From assembly GCF_000143415.4 (NCBI RefSeq), contig NW_003314309.1, positions 613,459 to 677,458 of the forward strand: 64,000 nucleotides of DNA. Reading direction: 5' to 3'. The translations under genes were made by a program, and so were the position numbers. The notes under the pieces are model-generated. The model was not told where the DNA came from, searched no databases, and saw only the letters and a list, made by a program, of their open reading frames with translations. The DNA comes from Selaginella moellendorffii. Lineage: Eukaryota > Streptophyta > Lycopodiopsida > Selaginellales > Selaginellaceae. Positions 1 to 11,245 of the stretch are shown here, piece after piece (position 1 is the first letter of the stretch; the number at the start of each line of letters is the position of its first letter).

Positions 1-1712
1 GAGGTTCACCTCAACACAAATTCTCATGACCCATAGTATGCTTAAGCCTCGAACATCTTTTTGCCCATTCTTTCAACATCCAACACTGATATCCATAAAA
101 ATGCAAATGGAATATCCAAGGCTTGATCACGAAGACCACATCTTCGGATATCCACATTGCATTAACACTCTTCTTCAACCACCTTCAAGATCCAATGTGA
201 AGCTAAAACACTAACAAGAAAAATGACATGGAAAATCAAGCTCTAAAGAAAATTCCTCATCACTCGAAACAATAATGCCACTTCCACTAACACAAGTGCT
301 AGCGATATCAATGCTTTAACTACACACTTTTTCCATCCAACAATCTACTCCAAGTGCTAACGGATAAACCAACAAGCTATAGCAAGCGAATGCTACAACC
401 CTTTTCCAACACCTTAGTGGGCAAACTCAAGGAAACAAGGAACCAATTTAAGCTTAGTATAATGGACCACCATCGAGAATCCAGTCAAAGCTACTATAAT
501 GCTACTTCATGCAAGTAGACTAGCTTCACCATCAACCACTTTGGGGTTGATCATCGCTTAACCAAGCAACTTCGTAAACACATTGTTCATTATCACATGG
601 ATATGATATAGAAATTACAATGACTTGATCATTAATTGAGCAACACCACGAGCAATGCCAATGTCATTACTTCAAAGGTTTATGTGAGTATCAAGTGCCA
701 ACTCAATTCGACAAAATGCAACATAAATGCCACACTCCACCGATAGAGATTTACAACACCAATATCACTAACTTTTGTTCATAACACGGACAAGCTCATG
801 CCACTCTCTATCCAACCAAACTCAAAACTAATCCAACACCAAGCTACTCAAGGAGCAATAGCAAGGTTCCCCGGAAAAGCATTGAGCATTGTAACCCCAG
901 TCTCTCAATAGCAAGTCTAGACAAAATGGTTTAACGCTTCACTGCTATCCATCCCACAACTTGCCATTTGTAAGACTATCATCTCCAACATGCATCAAGG
1001 TAGGGACTCTTGATTGCATAATGTGAACACGAGCAATGAATCACACCTCGTTGCAAATCATCTTTCCAAGAAGAGAAGATGATTTACGTGTTTGATCCTT
1101 CGTCCCCGACGACTCTCTTTTCGATCTCGTCTTTTTGACCAAACCTCAAGCTTGCGTTCGCACTGCCTTCAGTCCAATCCAAGAAAAAGTTTATGAGAGA
1201 GCACGGCAATGACTACTTGAACCAATAGACTAATCCCTATAGTCTTGATTGATTCACTTGTAATCATGCCTAGGAAGGATCCACTAGTGCCATGCTAAAC
1301 AGCTACGGACTAGCCTATTTGCCACTCATAGCAAACTCAGGGAAGGTTTGCTCTTACCCACGGTATATGGAACAACTCATGGAACCACTAGAACAACTCA
1401 TGGAACCACTGAGCTAACATTAATCCTACCAACTCAAAGTGTAACTTTAAGTTGCTAATGTGCCTCACTCACGAGCCCAAGCGTAAACTCGTGTAACCGG
1501 AACAACTCAATTCCATCCTATGAGCCCAAGAGCAAGCTCACATTATTAGGTACAAAAGGTAACCAAGATCCATACCCAAGGAATAAATGTGAACCCTTTG
1601 CACCAAACGTGTACCCACTCGGATCATCATTTTCATCTCTGCATATGCAACGAGACTAGTTGCCCAATCTCATTGAATAGTACTCGCTGAGACTCATGCC
1701 TCTGATACCAAA
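1..1712. other. Transposon-derived non-coding DNA, no gene seen
   Basis: No convincing coding frame on either strand; the longest open stretches are short and resemble no family. The right edge (about 1700-1712) reads as the reverse complement of a tRNA-Met-type primer binding site immediately before an LTR-like start at 1713, so this stretch is probably the decayed interior of a minus-strand LTR element that extends past the window start. That is inference from the border only; no gag or pol motif was seen. Confidence 0.4.
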
Positions 1713-1736
1713 TGTAGCGCATGTGGTTTTGACCCT

Positions 1737-1765
1737 TTATCCTATGGTGATTTACCATAGGATAA
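1737..1765. repeat. Perfect 12-bp inverted repeat
   Basis: TTATCCTATGGT is followed by a 5-nt loop and its exact reverse complement. It lies 24 nt inside the candidate LTR start and just before the G-box cluster. Function unknown. Confidence 0.7.
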
Positions 1766-1798
1766 CACCACGAAGCGGAACCTAAACCCTCTTTGTGC

Positions 1799-1845
1799 CA
1801 CGTGACAGATGCCACGTGTCACATGCCACGTGTCCATGCCACGTG
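1799..1845. promoter_or_regulatory. Cluster of four G-boxes (CACGTG)
   Basis: CACGTG occurs at 1799, 1813, 1827 and 1840, each in an ATGCCACGTGTC-like repeat of 13-14 bp. Plant bZIP and bHLH factors bind CACGTG. The position close to the start of a candidate LTR fits an LTR promoter/enhancer. The binding role is inferred. Confidence 0.6.
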
Positions 1846-2254
1846 TCCACAGGAACTCGAGGTTCAGGGCCTTGGGCCACTGAACGAAGGAACGGTGCCA
1901 AACTCCCAAGCATGGAGCCAAGGAGTGATGGAACCGAACCACAGAGCAACTCCCGAGCACAAAGCCCAAGAAGCGAAGGGACAGGGGCCCGGAGCAACTT
2001 GGAACAGTCCTGGAGCAACCAGCATCCCAATGCCAGGATTAGCACGCAAAACAGAGCCAAACGGAGTCTGGTGCTATTTCGGCATACCGGTGGCCTAACG
2101 CGAGGACATGGGTATTCCACCAACTAGCATGGTGTGGAACTTGGGCTTAGACCCAAGCCAGACGCAGAACAAAGACAAACACGCAAGTGGGAGCTAAACT
2201 ATGCCTCAGGTTGGTCAGCCATGCCCGACTTACCTACTATCCCTACTATACGTT

Positions 2255-2277
2255 TGGAACCCCCCCCCCCCCCCCCC
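2255..2277. repeat. Poly-C tract in LTR-derived DNA
   Basis: A long homopolymer C run inside the candidate LTR. Equivalent C or G runs sit at the same place in the LTRs of elements A and B (about 24918, 27038, 33405, 39113), so the run is a conserved, length-variable part of this LTR lineage. Confidence 0.6.
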
Positions 2278-2854
2278 TCTTGAGGAACACACGCTTTGGG
2301 CTTTCACCCCAAGCCTCCCTTAGTATTAGGAGTTAGTCTCTGGGACAAGCTCAAAACTTACTAAATATGGAATGTCCCTAGATTGTGAATTTGGACACAG
2401 GACGAACACCGTTGTATTCAGGCCGATCTCTACATTCCGTAGATGTGCCAAATGAGCAAATCTGGACACTTTCCATAAATAGCATTTGGGACCGAAATGA
2501 GACTAACACAAAGGCCATGATAGCGAGGGTGTTTGGCAGACACGGTAAGCTATCATCCAGCGATATTAAGGGACCAATCTCAATACGCGAAGGTTCTTGT
2601 CAAGCCAGTGCAAGACAGAGCAAAAGAGAACTAAGAGCCAGGCCGAGTATGCTCAGCTAGAAACACATAGGAGTTCCTACCTTATGTCCATCTGGCTAAG
2701 TACAGGTGCTAAGCCCAGTAAACTAACACTTGAACAAGAGGGGTTGATAAAGGGAACCAGCAATACCAACCTCCTGCCATCGTGGCAGTAAGGTAAGAGT
2801 GTCCGTAAGGACTGGTCGACTGGTAACTTTCGATACCCGAAGTCACATTCGCAA

Positions 2855-3266
2855 CAGATAAGGTGTGTTACATATGGTATCAGAGGAAATAGCATGAGTT
2901 CGATTCCCATTGATTAGTGGCTACTTAAAAATATAATATACCCTTGAGCAAGGTATATTCCTGCCTCTAAATTTAAAATTATACATATTAGGCATCCATA
3001 CATATGTCCTTCTTCTTGTGTGGAAGTGCTTGTTACCCTTGGTTCAGTAGGGGTTGTTAGTCAATAGTCAATGAGGACATTGGCATCTCTAAAGGGCGAG
3101 TGAGTGTAGCATATATAATCATGGGATGAGATTTGGATATACTATCACCGTGAATCTTTGGAACATTGGGGGATAAATGGGGATAAAATAGCTACTAAAG
3201 GTTCTCTCATCAAACAACTACCTTTTTTCCGGTTAGCTTAAAGGGAGAGAGATAAGGTGCGCTACA
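2855..3266 (+). mobile_element. TRIM-family element relic, 5' LTR mostly lost
   Basis: This is a plus-strand relative of the complete TRIM at 22990-23570. A primer binding site TGGTATCAGAGG (2875-2886) is followed by the same internal sequence, and a full 162-bp 3' LTR lies at 3105-3266 starting TGTAGCATA and ending GCGCTACA. Upstream only about 18 nt of LTR end (about 2855-2872) is recognisable; the rest is replaced by the candidate LTR at 1713-2872. Many substitutions relative to the complete copy indicate greater age. It has no coding capacity. Confidence 0.75.
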
Positions 3267-5848
3267 GTTTTAGGATTCTTCTCTGTTAGTTTTTTTTAAT
3301 GATAATGTGGCCTTATACTTTACTTGCCGTAAATTTTTTCATAGTTTTAACCATTAGAAATGCCTAAACTTGAATGAGAGTTTGTGTTTCATATTTTTAA
3401 CATATGAGCAATTTTAAGTGACTCAAAATATAACTTTCTTACCATTAGAATGATGTTTCTGTTAATATGATTTTATTTAAAACATTTTTATTGAAAGCAT
3501 ATAGGCAACAAACAAGTAAAAGAGAGTTAGGCAAGTTAGTGCTTTGGATTTAGTGCTAAACACATAAAAACACATTAATAATTTATTTATTCATTCATTA
3601 ATGATTTACAGGGTTTTGTGGCACCCACCAAAAAGCATTAGTAAGCTATTTTGATGATTTTGTAAGTCATTCATTCACTAAGCTCCTCCAGGTCTTCTAC
3701 CACCCCTTTTGTCCCTACCTTTGGCTTCATCAACCTACCTATTGCCCCTTCTAATGCATCTTGGGTTGGACCCTCAACATAATCCTCACCTAGCCATCAG
3801 TGTTCACAGTGAGAAGTGTTATTACCCTTGTTCACTTCCAACTCAACTGCAGTGTAATCGTGAGCATGGCATCAATGACTAAGGATTGGCACTTGATCTC
3901 CATTTTGTGTAGAAATTCACAAATGTCCTTGACCCAATATTTGCTTGCAAGAATTATATGTAGATCTACACCCCAAGGGACTTGTAATGGAGAATAGGTT
4001 GAGCACATGTTGACCACATGCTCAAAGGCAGATATTAAATGACATTTGAGTTCCATTATCAATTTGTGAAACCCTGTTTTTAGCTGGCCAAGATTCTCCA
4101 ATTGTGGGGGTTAAGGTCGTTATAGATTGTAAAACCAAATTGGCACCTTGAGTTAATGGTGTTTCACATAAATTCCAAAAAGGACATTATCATTCATCCA
4201 AGCATTTACATTGCCACAAGGTATTCTATAACATGTAATTGAATGTGAAAATTTTCTGAAAATGGTGATGTGGGATTTAAAATTAGAAAGATGAAATGGA
4301 TGGAACTCAAATATCAATTATAGAATATAAAAAATTGAACATTAATTAGAGGCTCTCTTATGGAATTCTATACTCTATATGTCTTAGAATATTATGCATA
4401 ACTATATACTATATGCATGAGATTACCTAATAGGAAAAATGTGTTCTTAATGGTAAATATTTGTTTTATTTTTCCTATGCCTCATAATAGCAAAATTTTC
4501 TTAATCCTTTTGAAAGGGAAAGATTTAACCATTGGGAAACTTTAACTCCCCATCTTTAACATTGGTCACCTCTTGGAATTTTTATGGGGTGATATATGTT
4601 ATTTATGAATTTTGTTGGAGGTAAAACTTTTGGTGTATCAATATAAATGACCATACTAGATGAAATCTTGGGTTGTGCTTAAATTAATCTCAAGTTGACA
4701 TTTTTTTTCTAGAGGAGAGAAATTTTATTTTTTATTTCTGTTCTTTTGAGGTTATCTAGAATGCAATTGATTTTAGCATAATGGTTATCTCATGTTGATC
4801 TAGGGTAGATAAATTGGAAGGGAAGAAAGTAAGTTACTTGTATATTAAGAAATGTTTTTTAAATTTTACCACAGTATCTAAAATGTGTTGAAGATTCCAA
4901 GAGAAGCCTAAGATACATGGCATTCAGTTCAACAATCCGAAGAGGAAGCTTAGTTTACTTGGTATTTAAGCTTTATGTAGTAAAAACATACAAGAGCTAC
5001 ATAGATTTATATCTCATACTCACTCTCCTGAATGCATTATCAAAGGGTCAAGGCACAACAAGAAAAATAATATTAACTGCAAACAACATCTAGGATTTAG
5101 TTGAGGATAGTGATCTCAAGAAATATTTAAGCCCATCACTAAAGGGCTCATTTCCAATCTAGATTAAAGGAAGCAACAATAAACTTGCAAAGGCAATTAG
5201 AATTATCCCATATGAGAATATGTGTCCTACTTTATTTTTAGTTTCTCTTACCTCTTACAATATGTTTGATATATGGAAAATGACTTGGGCATTCATGTAA
5301 AAAATTTATATTGAAGTCTACTAAGTGCAACAAGAAGTGACTTAGAGAGTTAGTCAATGAGGAGAACGCCATAACAAAAGTATTAATTTGGAATTGAGCA
5401 ACTTTTTCATCATGCTCATGGTTGACAAATTTGCTGAAGTTATGTAGCACATTTGCAATGAATCTAGCATCTCGACATTAAATCCATGTGTTACAATTGA
5501 CTTTGCTAACCTTATAGAGTATTGAGAGGTCAAAAGTAGAAAAGCTAAAGAGTTGGTTATATAGGAAAAGATCACATTATGATTCTCATAAATACCATCA
5601 GCTTGAGCATCATTAATGTGCAGAATAGTAAAAGAAACCCTAAAATTGTGATTAGGAAAAGTTCATATGAATGTGCAAACATAACGTGCTGCTTCTTTTC
5701 AAACATGATACCTTCTACGAGCTAGCAAATAAAATAATTTGTTACATGTTTGTTAACTAAGAAGCAAGATTAGCCTTGGTTTCTATGGTTTCCTCGAGGA
5801 GTTCTCATTTTTATGTGAGATAAATTCTTGCTGACTTGGTCCACATGC
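3267..5848. other. AT-rich intergenic DNA, no gene seen
   Basis: AT-rich sequence with frequent stops in all frames and no recognisable domain, RNA gene or repeat border. It probably consists of old transposon remnants between the TRIM relic and the 3' end of the NPF transporter gene. The 3' UTR of that transporter presumably lies in the last few hundred bases. Confidence 0.5.
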
Positions 5849-7381
5849 TTACATCCTTCCAACAATATCGTGGAAGTCAGATTCTGGGATGTACTCTTTA
5901 AACTTGTATCTGCGGGACGAGGCCAAGAAGAAGAGCCAGTTTGCGACGCCCAGCGTGACGAGCAGCCAAAAGAAGTAATCCAAATGCCCATTGTTGAGAT
6001 CTCGCGGGATCCATCCTTGCTCTCCAGTGATGCTCGACGTGATGCCCACCAGAAATCCGGAAAGAAAACTCCCCACCGAAGCTGAGAGGAACGCCATGGC
6101 CGCGCTCAGAGTTCTCAAGTTCTCGGGAGCTTGGTCATAGAGAAACTCGATCAATCCCACGTAGTAGAAAACCTTGGAGCCGCCGACAAGCGCGAACTGG
6201 GGGATTTGCCACAAAACGTTAATCTGGTTGCGCTCGTCGTGGAAATTCGCGAGACGTCTTGCTTCCAGCACAGCCGCGCACGCCATAGCCCCGGTCATCA
6301 CCACAAGCCCTGCTCCCATCCTCTGGAAGAACGTAAAACCGCGCGAGTGTCCTGTAGCTCGACGCATCACCGGGACCAGGACTCGATCGTAGACGACCAT
6401 CCACACCAAAACGCTGATTGGATCGAACGAGTTGAGCGATGCCGGCGGGACGCGAAAGCCGCCAACTTTTATGTCCATGAGCGCGGCCTGCTCGACGAAG
6501 AGCGAGAAAGTTTGCGCTCGCATTGCCTCGTACACCATCGATCCGAGCCACACCAGGAGAATTCCCTCCAAGTCGGAGTGATCACCCTTGTGAGATCCAC
6601 GCTGCAAGAGCCTCGCGAATGGGTTTCCAGTCAAGCTGGAAGCATATCGATAGAACTTGGCGTTACTGGAGAAAACCGTGATCCCGCAAAGAATCGCCGC
6701 CGTGCAAACGAAGAGAGCGCTGCTAAAACCAAGCCTATCTTCGATGTACACCACTCCCACCAGTGCCAGGAGAAGACCCATGGAGGAGCTAAAGTAGTAC
6801 CAGTTGAAGTACGAGCTCGTCCTCGCGGCCTCGACCGAATCTTTCCCATCAAATTGGTCGGCCCCAAATGCCAGTAGCGGAGCTACAAATCCTTTCCCCA
6901 GAGCAATCACATAGAGAGCCACGAAGAACAGCCATGTTGCGTGAACTTCCTTCTCGACGAGCAGGACCGAGAGTGAGAGGAAAGACAATCCGAAGCAATA
7001 GATCAAAGAACTGGCCAGAGTTGCCTTGAATCTTCCCAAGTGAGAGTCGGAGATGTAAGCGACGAGTAGCGGGGACAAGTCATGGACGCCATTCCAGATG
7101 CTAACTTGGGTGGCGGCCGCCGCGTTGGAGAGGCCGAGCTTGGAGACCATGAAGAGGACCAAATTGTACGAGACGCCATAGAGCGAGAGCGAGCAGCAGA
7201 GCATGAAAACGAGCAAGGCCAGCGCAGTGGAGAGGCGAGACCCCCCTGTTTTGGAAGCCACCGCTGGAGATCCATAGAAATCCAAGCTCCCGTCCTGGAC
7301 GAGCTTCTCCTCTTGTTCGTCCGGGAGTAGCAGAGGATCTCTGAGAGACTTCTCTTCGTCTTCGTCGCCATGGGGACCCAT
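5849..7381 (-). CDS. NPF (NRT1/PTR, POT family) transporter
   Basis: A single-exon frame encoding 510 residues, a multi-span membrane protein of the NPF/POT family, which moves nitrate, peptides, hormones or glucosinolates, usually with protons. Family marks are YGVSYNLVLF in the first helix and the second signature KGFVAPLLAFGADQFD near residue 165, then FFSSSMG-type and C-terminal helices ending in a basic-acidic tail. The length is a little under the usual 550-620. The N terminus is acidic with a leucine run (DPLLLPDEQEE), which can act as a sorting signal to the vacuole; that is inference. The ExxER proton-coupling motif expected just before YGVSYN is absent: the aligned residues are M, C and S. 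The substrate cannot be assigned. The start is the first Met in frame; a cluster of charged residues follows, as in relatives. Confidence 0.9.
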   Translation of the reverse strand: MGPHGDEDEEKSLRDPLLLPDEQEEKLVQDGSLDFYGSPAVASKTGGSRLSTALALLVFMLCCSLSLYGVSYNLVLFMVSKLGLSNAAAATQVSIWNGVHDLSPLLVAYISDSHLGRFKATLASSLIYCFGLSFLSLSVLLVEKEVHATWLFFVALYVIALGKGFVAPLLAFGADQFDGKDSVEAARTSSYFNWYYFSSSMGLLLALVGVVYIEDRLGFSSALFVCTAAILCGITVFSSNAKFYRYASSLTGNPFARLLQRGSHKGDHSDLEGILLVWLGSMVYEAMRAQTFSLFVEQAALMDIKVGGFRVPPASLNSFDPISVLVWMVVYDRVLVPVMRRATGHSRGFTFFQRMGAGLVVMTGAMACAAVLEARRLANFHDERNQINVLWQIPQFALVGGSKVFYYVGLIEFLYDQAPENLRTLSAAMAFLSASVGSFLSGFLVGITSSITGEQGWIPRDLNNGHLDYFFWLLVTLGVANWLFFLASSRRYKFKEYIPESDFHDIVGRM

Positions 7382-7712
7382 GGACGACTGATGGAGCGCT
7401 TGGAAGATCTGCGCTACTTACTTTGATCGCAAGGCTTTGCTGGACAGTTTCTCAGCGCTTTAATCAATATCTTGGTGATGGCCTGGAGGATCCCGCCAAA
7501 GGATCTGTATCTTTTCATTATAAATTTTAAAAGGCCCTACCATTGTGCTATAATTGAGATGCCCAACCAGGCAAACATTCTCATCTCTGATCATGCTCGT
7601 TCTACGCTTTGTTACAAGAAGAAAATTTATTCGCATCCTTCTAAAAGAATCTTTCCAATGGTAACTTGATGAATAGTAAGTCACATAAATTTACACGATG
7701 GCGTGGGGTAAC

Positions 7713-10219
7713 TTACTCGGAGCTGGACTCGTAGAAATCACTTGGAGAGGGAGAGAGCATCATCTCAGATTCCAGCATCTTGACAACGTTGTCCATGGTA
7801 GGGCGATCGTCTGGAAGTGGAGCTATACACATTGCCGCGATTTGGAGGACGCACTCCATGCTCTCTCGCGAGCCACCCTCGCATTTGCTATCAAATATCT
7901 CCTTTTGCTTGTTCTCCTTGATGAGCGCGTTCACCCATCCCACAACGTTGAGCCCCTTGGCCACGAATCCGGGGTCTGTGGGTCTCTTGCCACTGAGCAG
8001 CTCCAAAAGCACCACTCCAAAGCTGTAAACATCGCTCTTCTCGGTCACTCGTCCACTTTGCATGTACTCTAGAATGGAAAAAAAGCTTTAGAACATAAGC
8101 GCGAGTTCTTCGTGTTCTTGAGTTACCTGGTGCGAGGTAGCCAAAAGTTCCTGCGACGATCGTTGTCATGTGAGACTGGTTCTCGTTGAGGAGCTTGGCG
8201 AGGCCGAAGTCCGAGACGTGCGGCTCGAAGTTGGAGTCGAGAAGGATGTTGCTCGATTTGATGTCTCGGTGGACGATCCGGGGAGAGCAGTCGTGGTGCA
8301 AGTATGATATGCCTCTCGCGGATCCAATCGCGGCTTTCATCCGGTGGTTCCAGTTTAAGGATGGCTTGTGTGGCTCTCGTTCTGCAAGGAAAAGGAGATT
8401 AGCACTTGCTACTGCTCTCAAAGAATGATTACCATGTAGGAGATCGTCCAAGCTTCCGTGTGATAAGAAGTCGTAGATGAGCAGCCTCGCGGAGCCGGAA
8501 TTACAGTATCCTCTCAAGTTGACGAGGTTCCTGTGCTTGATGCTTCCCAGGATTTCTAGCTCTCTTTCGAACAAGCGCTCGGAGCCGAATCCACCTTTCG
8601 CAATCCTCTTGACAGCGAACATATTGCCGTCGTCCATCACAAGCTTGTATACCGTTCCAAATCCTCCACAACCGATAATGTCGTTCTCTCCCAGCAAGTT
8701 GATCTTCTTTACGATGTCTGCCGAGGTGTAAGGAAGATCTCCATGAAACAGCACGAGCTTGGCACCTGTTTAGACCAAAAAAGTGGTTTAGACTTCTTTC
8801 TAAGAGAAAATATGGGACTCACTTGAGGCTGACGTTACTTGAGCAAGGTGCTGTTTACTTCCAAACTTGTTGTAGAGAAAAACTCCCCAGAAACACAGGA
8901 GAACGAGGAACAACGAGATTGCCACCGTTCCAAGGGCGCTTATCCATAGTCCATTTGAGTAATTGGCGGTTTTCCTTCGAGGAGTAGCCACTACAGTTTG
9001 GATGCAAATAGAAATCAGTCAGCAACGACTGGCATGTCAAAAGCTCACCACCATCGCCAGGAGTTAGAGCTGGCGCGAGAAAACTCCGGCAAGTTGTGTT
9101 GACTTGAGCACCGCATAATCCCAAGTTGTCAAGAAATCTGTTGCACGAAACGATTAGTGCGTCGAAGCTGCAACACTCCGAAAACTTACGAGTGCTGCGA
9201 GAAATTAGAGAGCACTCCGTTACTAGGAATCTCCCCGATAAGGGCGTTTGTGGACACGTTTCTGCCACAAACGTATTAGCTCATGAAAAACAAGTTGAAG
9301 AAACTCACAAGAAGACAAGTTGCTTTAGATCACCGAGAACGTCAGGCACTGATCCAGTCAGAGAGTTGCTCGAAACATCTCTACAAATGAGAATCCAACT
9401 CGTACCAACATTAAACAGGTTGCAAACTCGATTAGCTTACAGAATTCGTAGACTTGCGAGCTTTCCAAACTCCTTGGGGATTGTTCCACCGAGGTAATTG
9501 TTCTTCAAGTATCTACCCGAGGCCGTAAAACCATGGACAGACGAGACTTGGTAAAAACAATGGATAGAGAAAGCAAACGGAAGAACTTACATGGCTCTTA
9601 ACCGTGTACAATTACCAAGCTCGGAAGGAATGGTACCATAGAAACTGTTGTGGTGAAGAGCTCTAGAAAACATCAGCAGTTACTCCTACATTCTCTTCTT
9701 TGGAGAATAGAACTCACAGTCGAGCTAGTCTGTCGAGTTTCCCAAGCTCCGGAGAGATGGTTCCAACAAGTCGCCGGTATGGAAGGTTTCTACCGAAAGG
9801 AAAAAAAAATTAACAAAAGAAAGAACTTGAGGAAACGAGAGAGTCTCACTCACAGGCTCTTGACCTTGGTGGTTTGAGGATGGCACGAAACTCCAGTCCA
9901 TCGGCAAGGGTGTGAATCGCTCTCAATCCAGTCGAGCAGCAGCGCGCCCGCCGAATCGTTGAGGCTCGCCTTGAACGCTAGCAATGCTTGCCCTGCGAAT
10001 CATCCACGACCATCGATGGCGCTATGGCCTGTGAACCGATACTCTCATCATACCGTCAGGCGAAAGAGCTCCCACGGCACTGGAATGGATCCACAGCGCG
10101 GTGAAAAGCGCCGCCAAGACGCGCGATATTACCCTATCTTCTATCTGCCCAAATGGGAGTCATGGTGATGCTAGAGTAGAAATGCTAGAAGGTCTCACCA
10201 AAATCTCTCTGCGAGTCAT
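7713..10219 (-). CDS. FEI-like leucine-rich repeat receptor kinase
   Basis: Thirteen exons on the minus strand: 10199-10219, 10054-10144, 9854-9991, 9718-9789, 9591-9662, 9441-9512, 9309-9380, 9190-9261, 9049-9137, 8823-8990, 8433-8765, 8127-8381 and 7713-8068. The product is about 600 residues: signal peptide, LRR N-terminal cap ([12 protein letters not shown], then C-W-x-G-V-x-C), five LRRs, a transmembrane helix (exon 10) and a Ser/Thr kinase domain. Five consecutive 72-nt exons each encode one 24-residue LRR. Kinase motifs are all present: [10 protein letters not shown] loop, AVKRIAK lysine, HRDIKSSN catalytic loop, SDFGLAKL and [10 protein letters not shown]. The juxtamembrane [15 protein letters not shown] and the tail SDFYESSSE match Arabidopsis FEI1/FEI2, which act in cell-wall synthesis signalling. 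The 21-nt first exon is inferred from splice phase and is the weakest part of the model; exon borders may be off by 1 nt. Confidence 0.88.
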
Positions 10220-11245
10220 GGCGATTGCGAGGCAATGCGCATTCTAGACGATCAAAGAATAGACGATCGCTCCAGCTATTCTGCAAACAAAGAATCAATC
10301 GATCGGTTCAATGCGCGAAAGAAGAAGAAATCGAAGCGAAGGAAAGTGAAATGGTCGAATTGACGCTGCGATGCGATACGATGCGCGAGCTCCTGGTAAA
10401 TCGCGCAGCTTTTTTACTACTCCGGCGCAACAAAATCGATCGAGACAGAGGGTTTGAAAAAGTAAATGCGAGGTAAAAAGGAGGAGATCATTGGGAGAGA
10501 TTATTCTAAGAATAATCTCGCAAAGTCGGTCGAAAGGGAGAAATAGATACGTTGGGCAACGACAACGACAGAAGCTCCCAATCTCATATATTTTTACCTC
10601 GCCTTATTACGCATAGTTAACACCGTGGACATGACGTGGAACGGACAAATCACAAATCACGTGTTCGTTGTTGCAGTCTTCGGACACGGTGGCGTGCTGT
10701 GAGTGGAGGAAAAATTCCACTAACGGGGAGAGGTTTCAGGCTCGATTCCAGGCATCAATCTAGACAGCTAAAACACGTGCCCAATCACGTGCCGTCCACG
10801 TGTACCCATCCTCGCCACTGGGGTTGCATTTCTTCCGTGCTTTAATTTTAGGAAATTTTGGAGCGCGCGTCCTCGATCCAGCAGCTCCTTCCGCCGCCCC
10901 GCCACATTTCATCGCATCGCAGCGCATCGATAGAGAGGCTCCTCTCGATCGAGAGCATTTCTAGGGATTTCTTGAAGTTTTCGTGTTCCGGAAGGATCGT
11001 GTTCTAAGCTCGCGCAGCTTCCTCGAGGCTTCCTCCAAGACGGCGTGCGGCATCACCGCCTACATTCCGCGTCATCGGTGGATGAGCCGCCCTGAGGAAT
11101 CGGCGGTTGGAAGGTCAACGAGATTGTTTCGTTAGCGGGAGGGATCCCTCTCTTTTATTGCTGGATCGTTTTGGAGTCAGGGTAGCCGTGGAGAAGATCC
11201 ATCCATCGTTTGGAAAAAGAGAGGCATCGGGCTTTGATCGGGAAC
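10220..11245. other. Divergent intergenic region of FEI-like and CPK genes
   Basis: About 1 kb between the start codons of two divergent genes. It contains no coding frame I can support. Several ACGTG motifs occur near 10658, 10774 and 10798. The stretch from about 10860 to 11245 is probably the CPK promoter proximal region and 5' UTR. No clear TATA box could be assigned. Confidence 0.5.

Larger units (their letters stand above)
1713..2872 (-). mobile_element. Candidate LTR of a decayed retrotransposon
   Basis: The segment starts with TGTAGCGCATGTG and ends with GTGTGTTACA, so it has TG..CA borders. On its left is a reverse-complement primer-binding-like motif (CTCTGATACCA). Its centre (about 2230-2340) matches the LTR centre of element B around 25211-25330, with the same tract of CTATCCCTACTATAC, a poly-C run and CTTTGGGCTTTCACC. 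This supports LTR origin within the same lineage. No second LTR is in the window, so the borders are not confirmed by a partner. Confidence 0.45.

Noticed and set aside
1782-2127. Overlapping open frames on both strands around 1.8-2.1 kb
   Set aside because: They lie in a candidate LTR, overlap each other in opposite strands, and encode G-box repeats; not genes.
2875-2930. tRNA-Met-like match TGGTATCAGAGG
   Set aside because: It is the primer binding site of a TRIM, lies next to an LTR end, and lacks the rest of a tRNA.
6131-6877. 248-codon plus-strand frame opposite the NPF gene
   Set aside because: Shadow of the minus-strand transporter; composition is that of an antisense frame with no domain.
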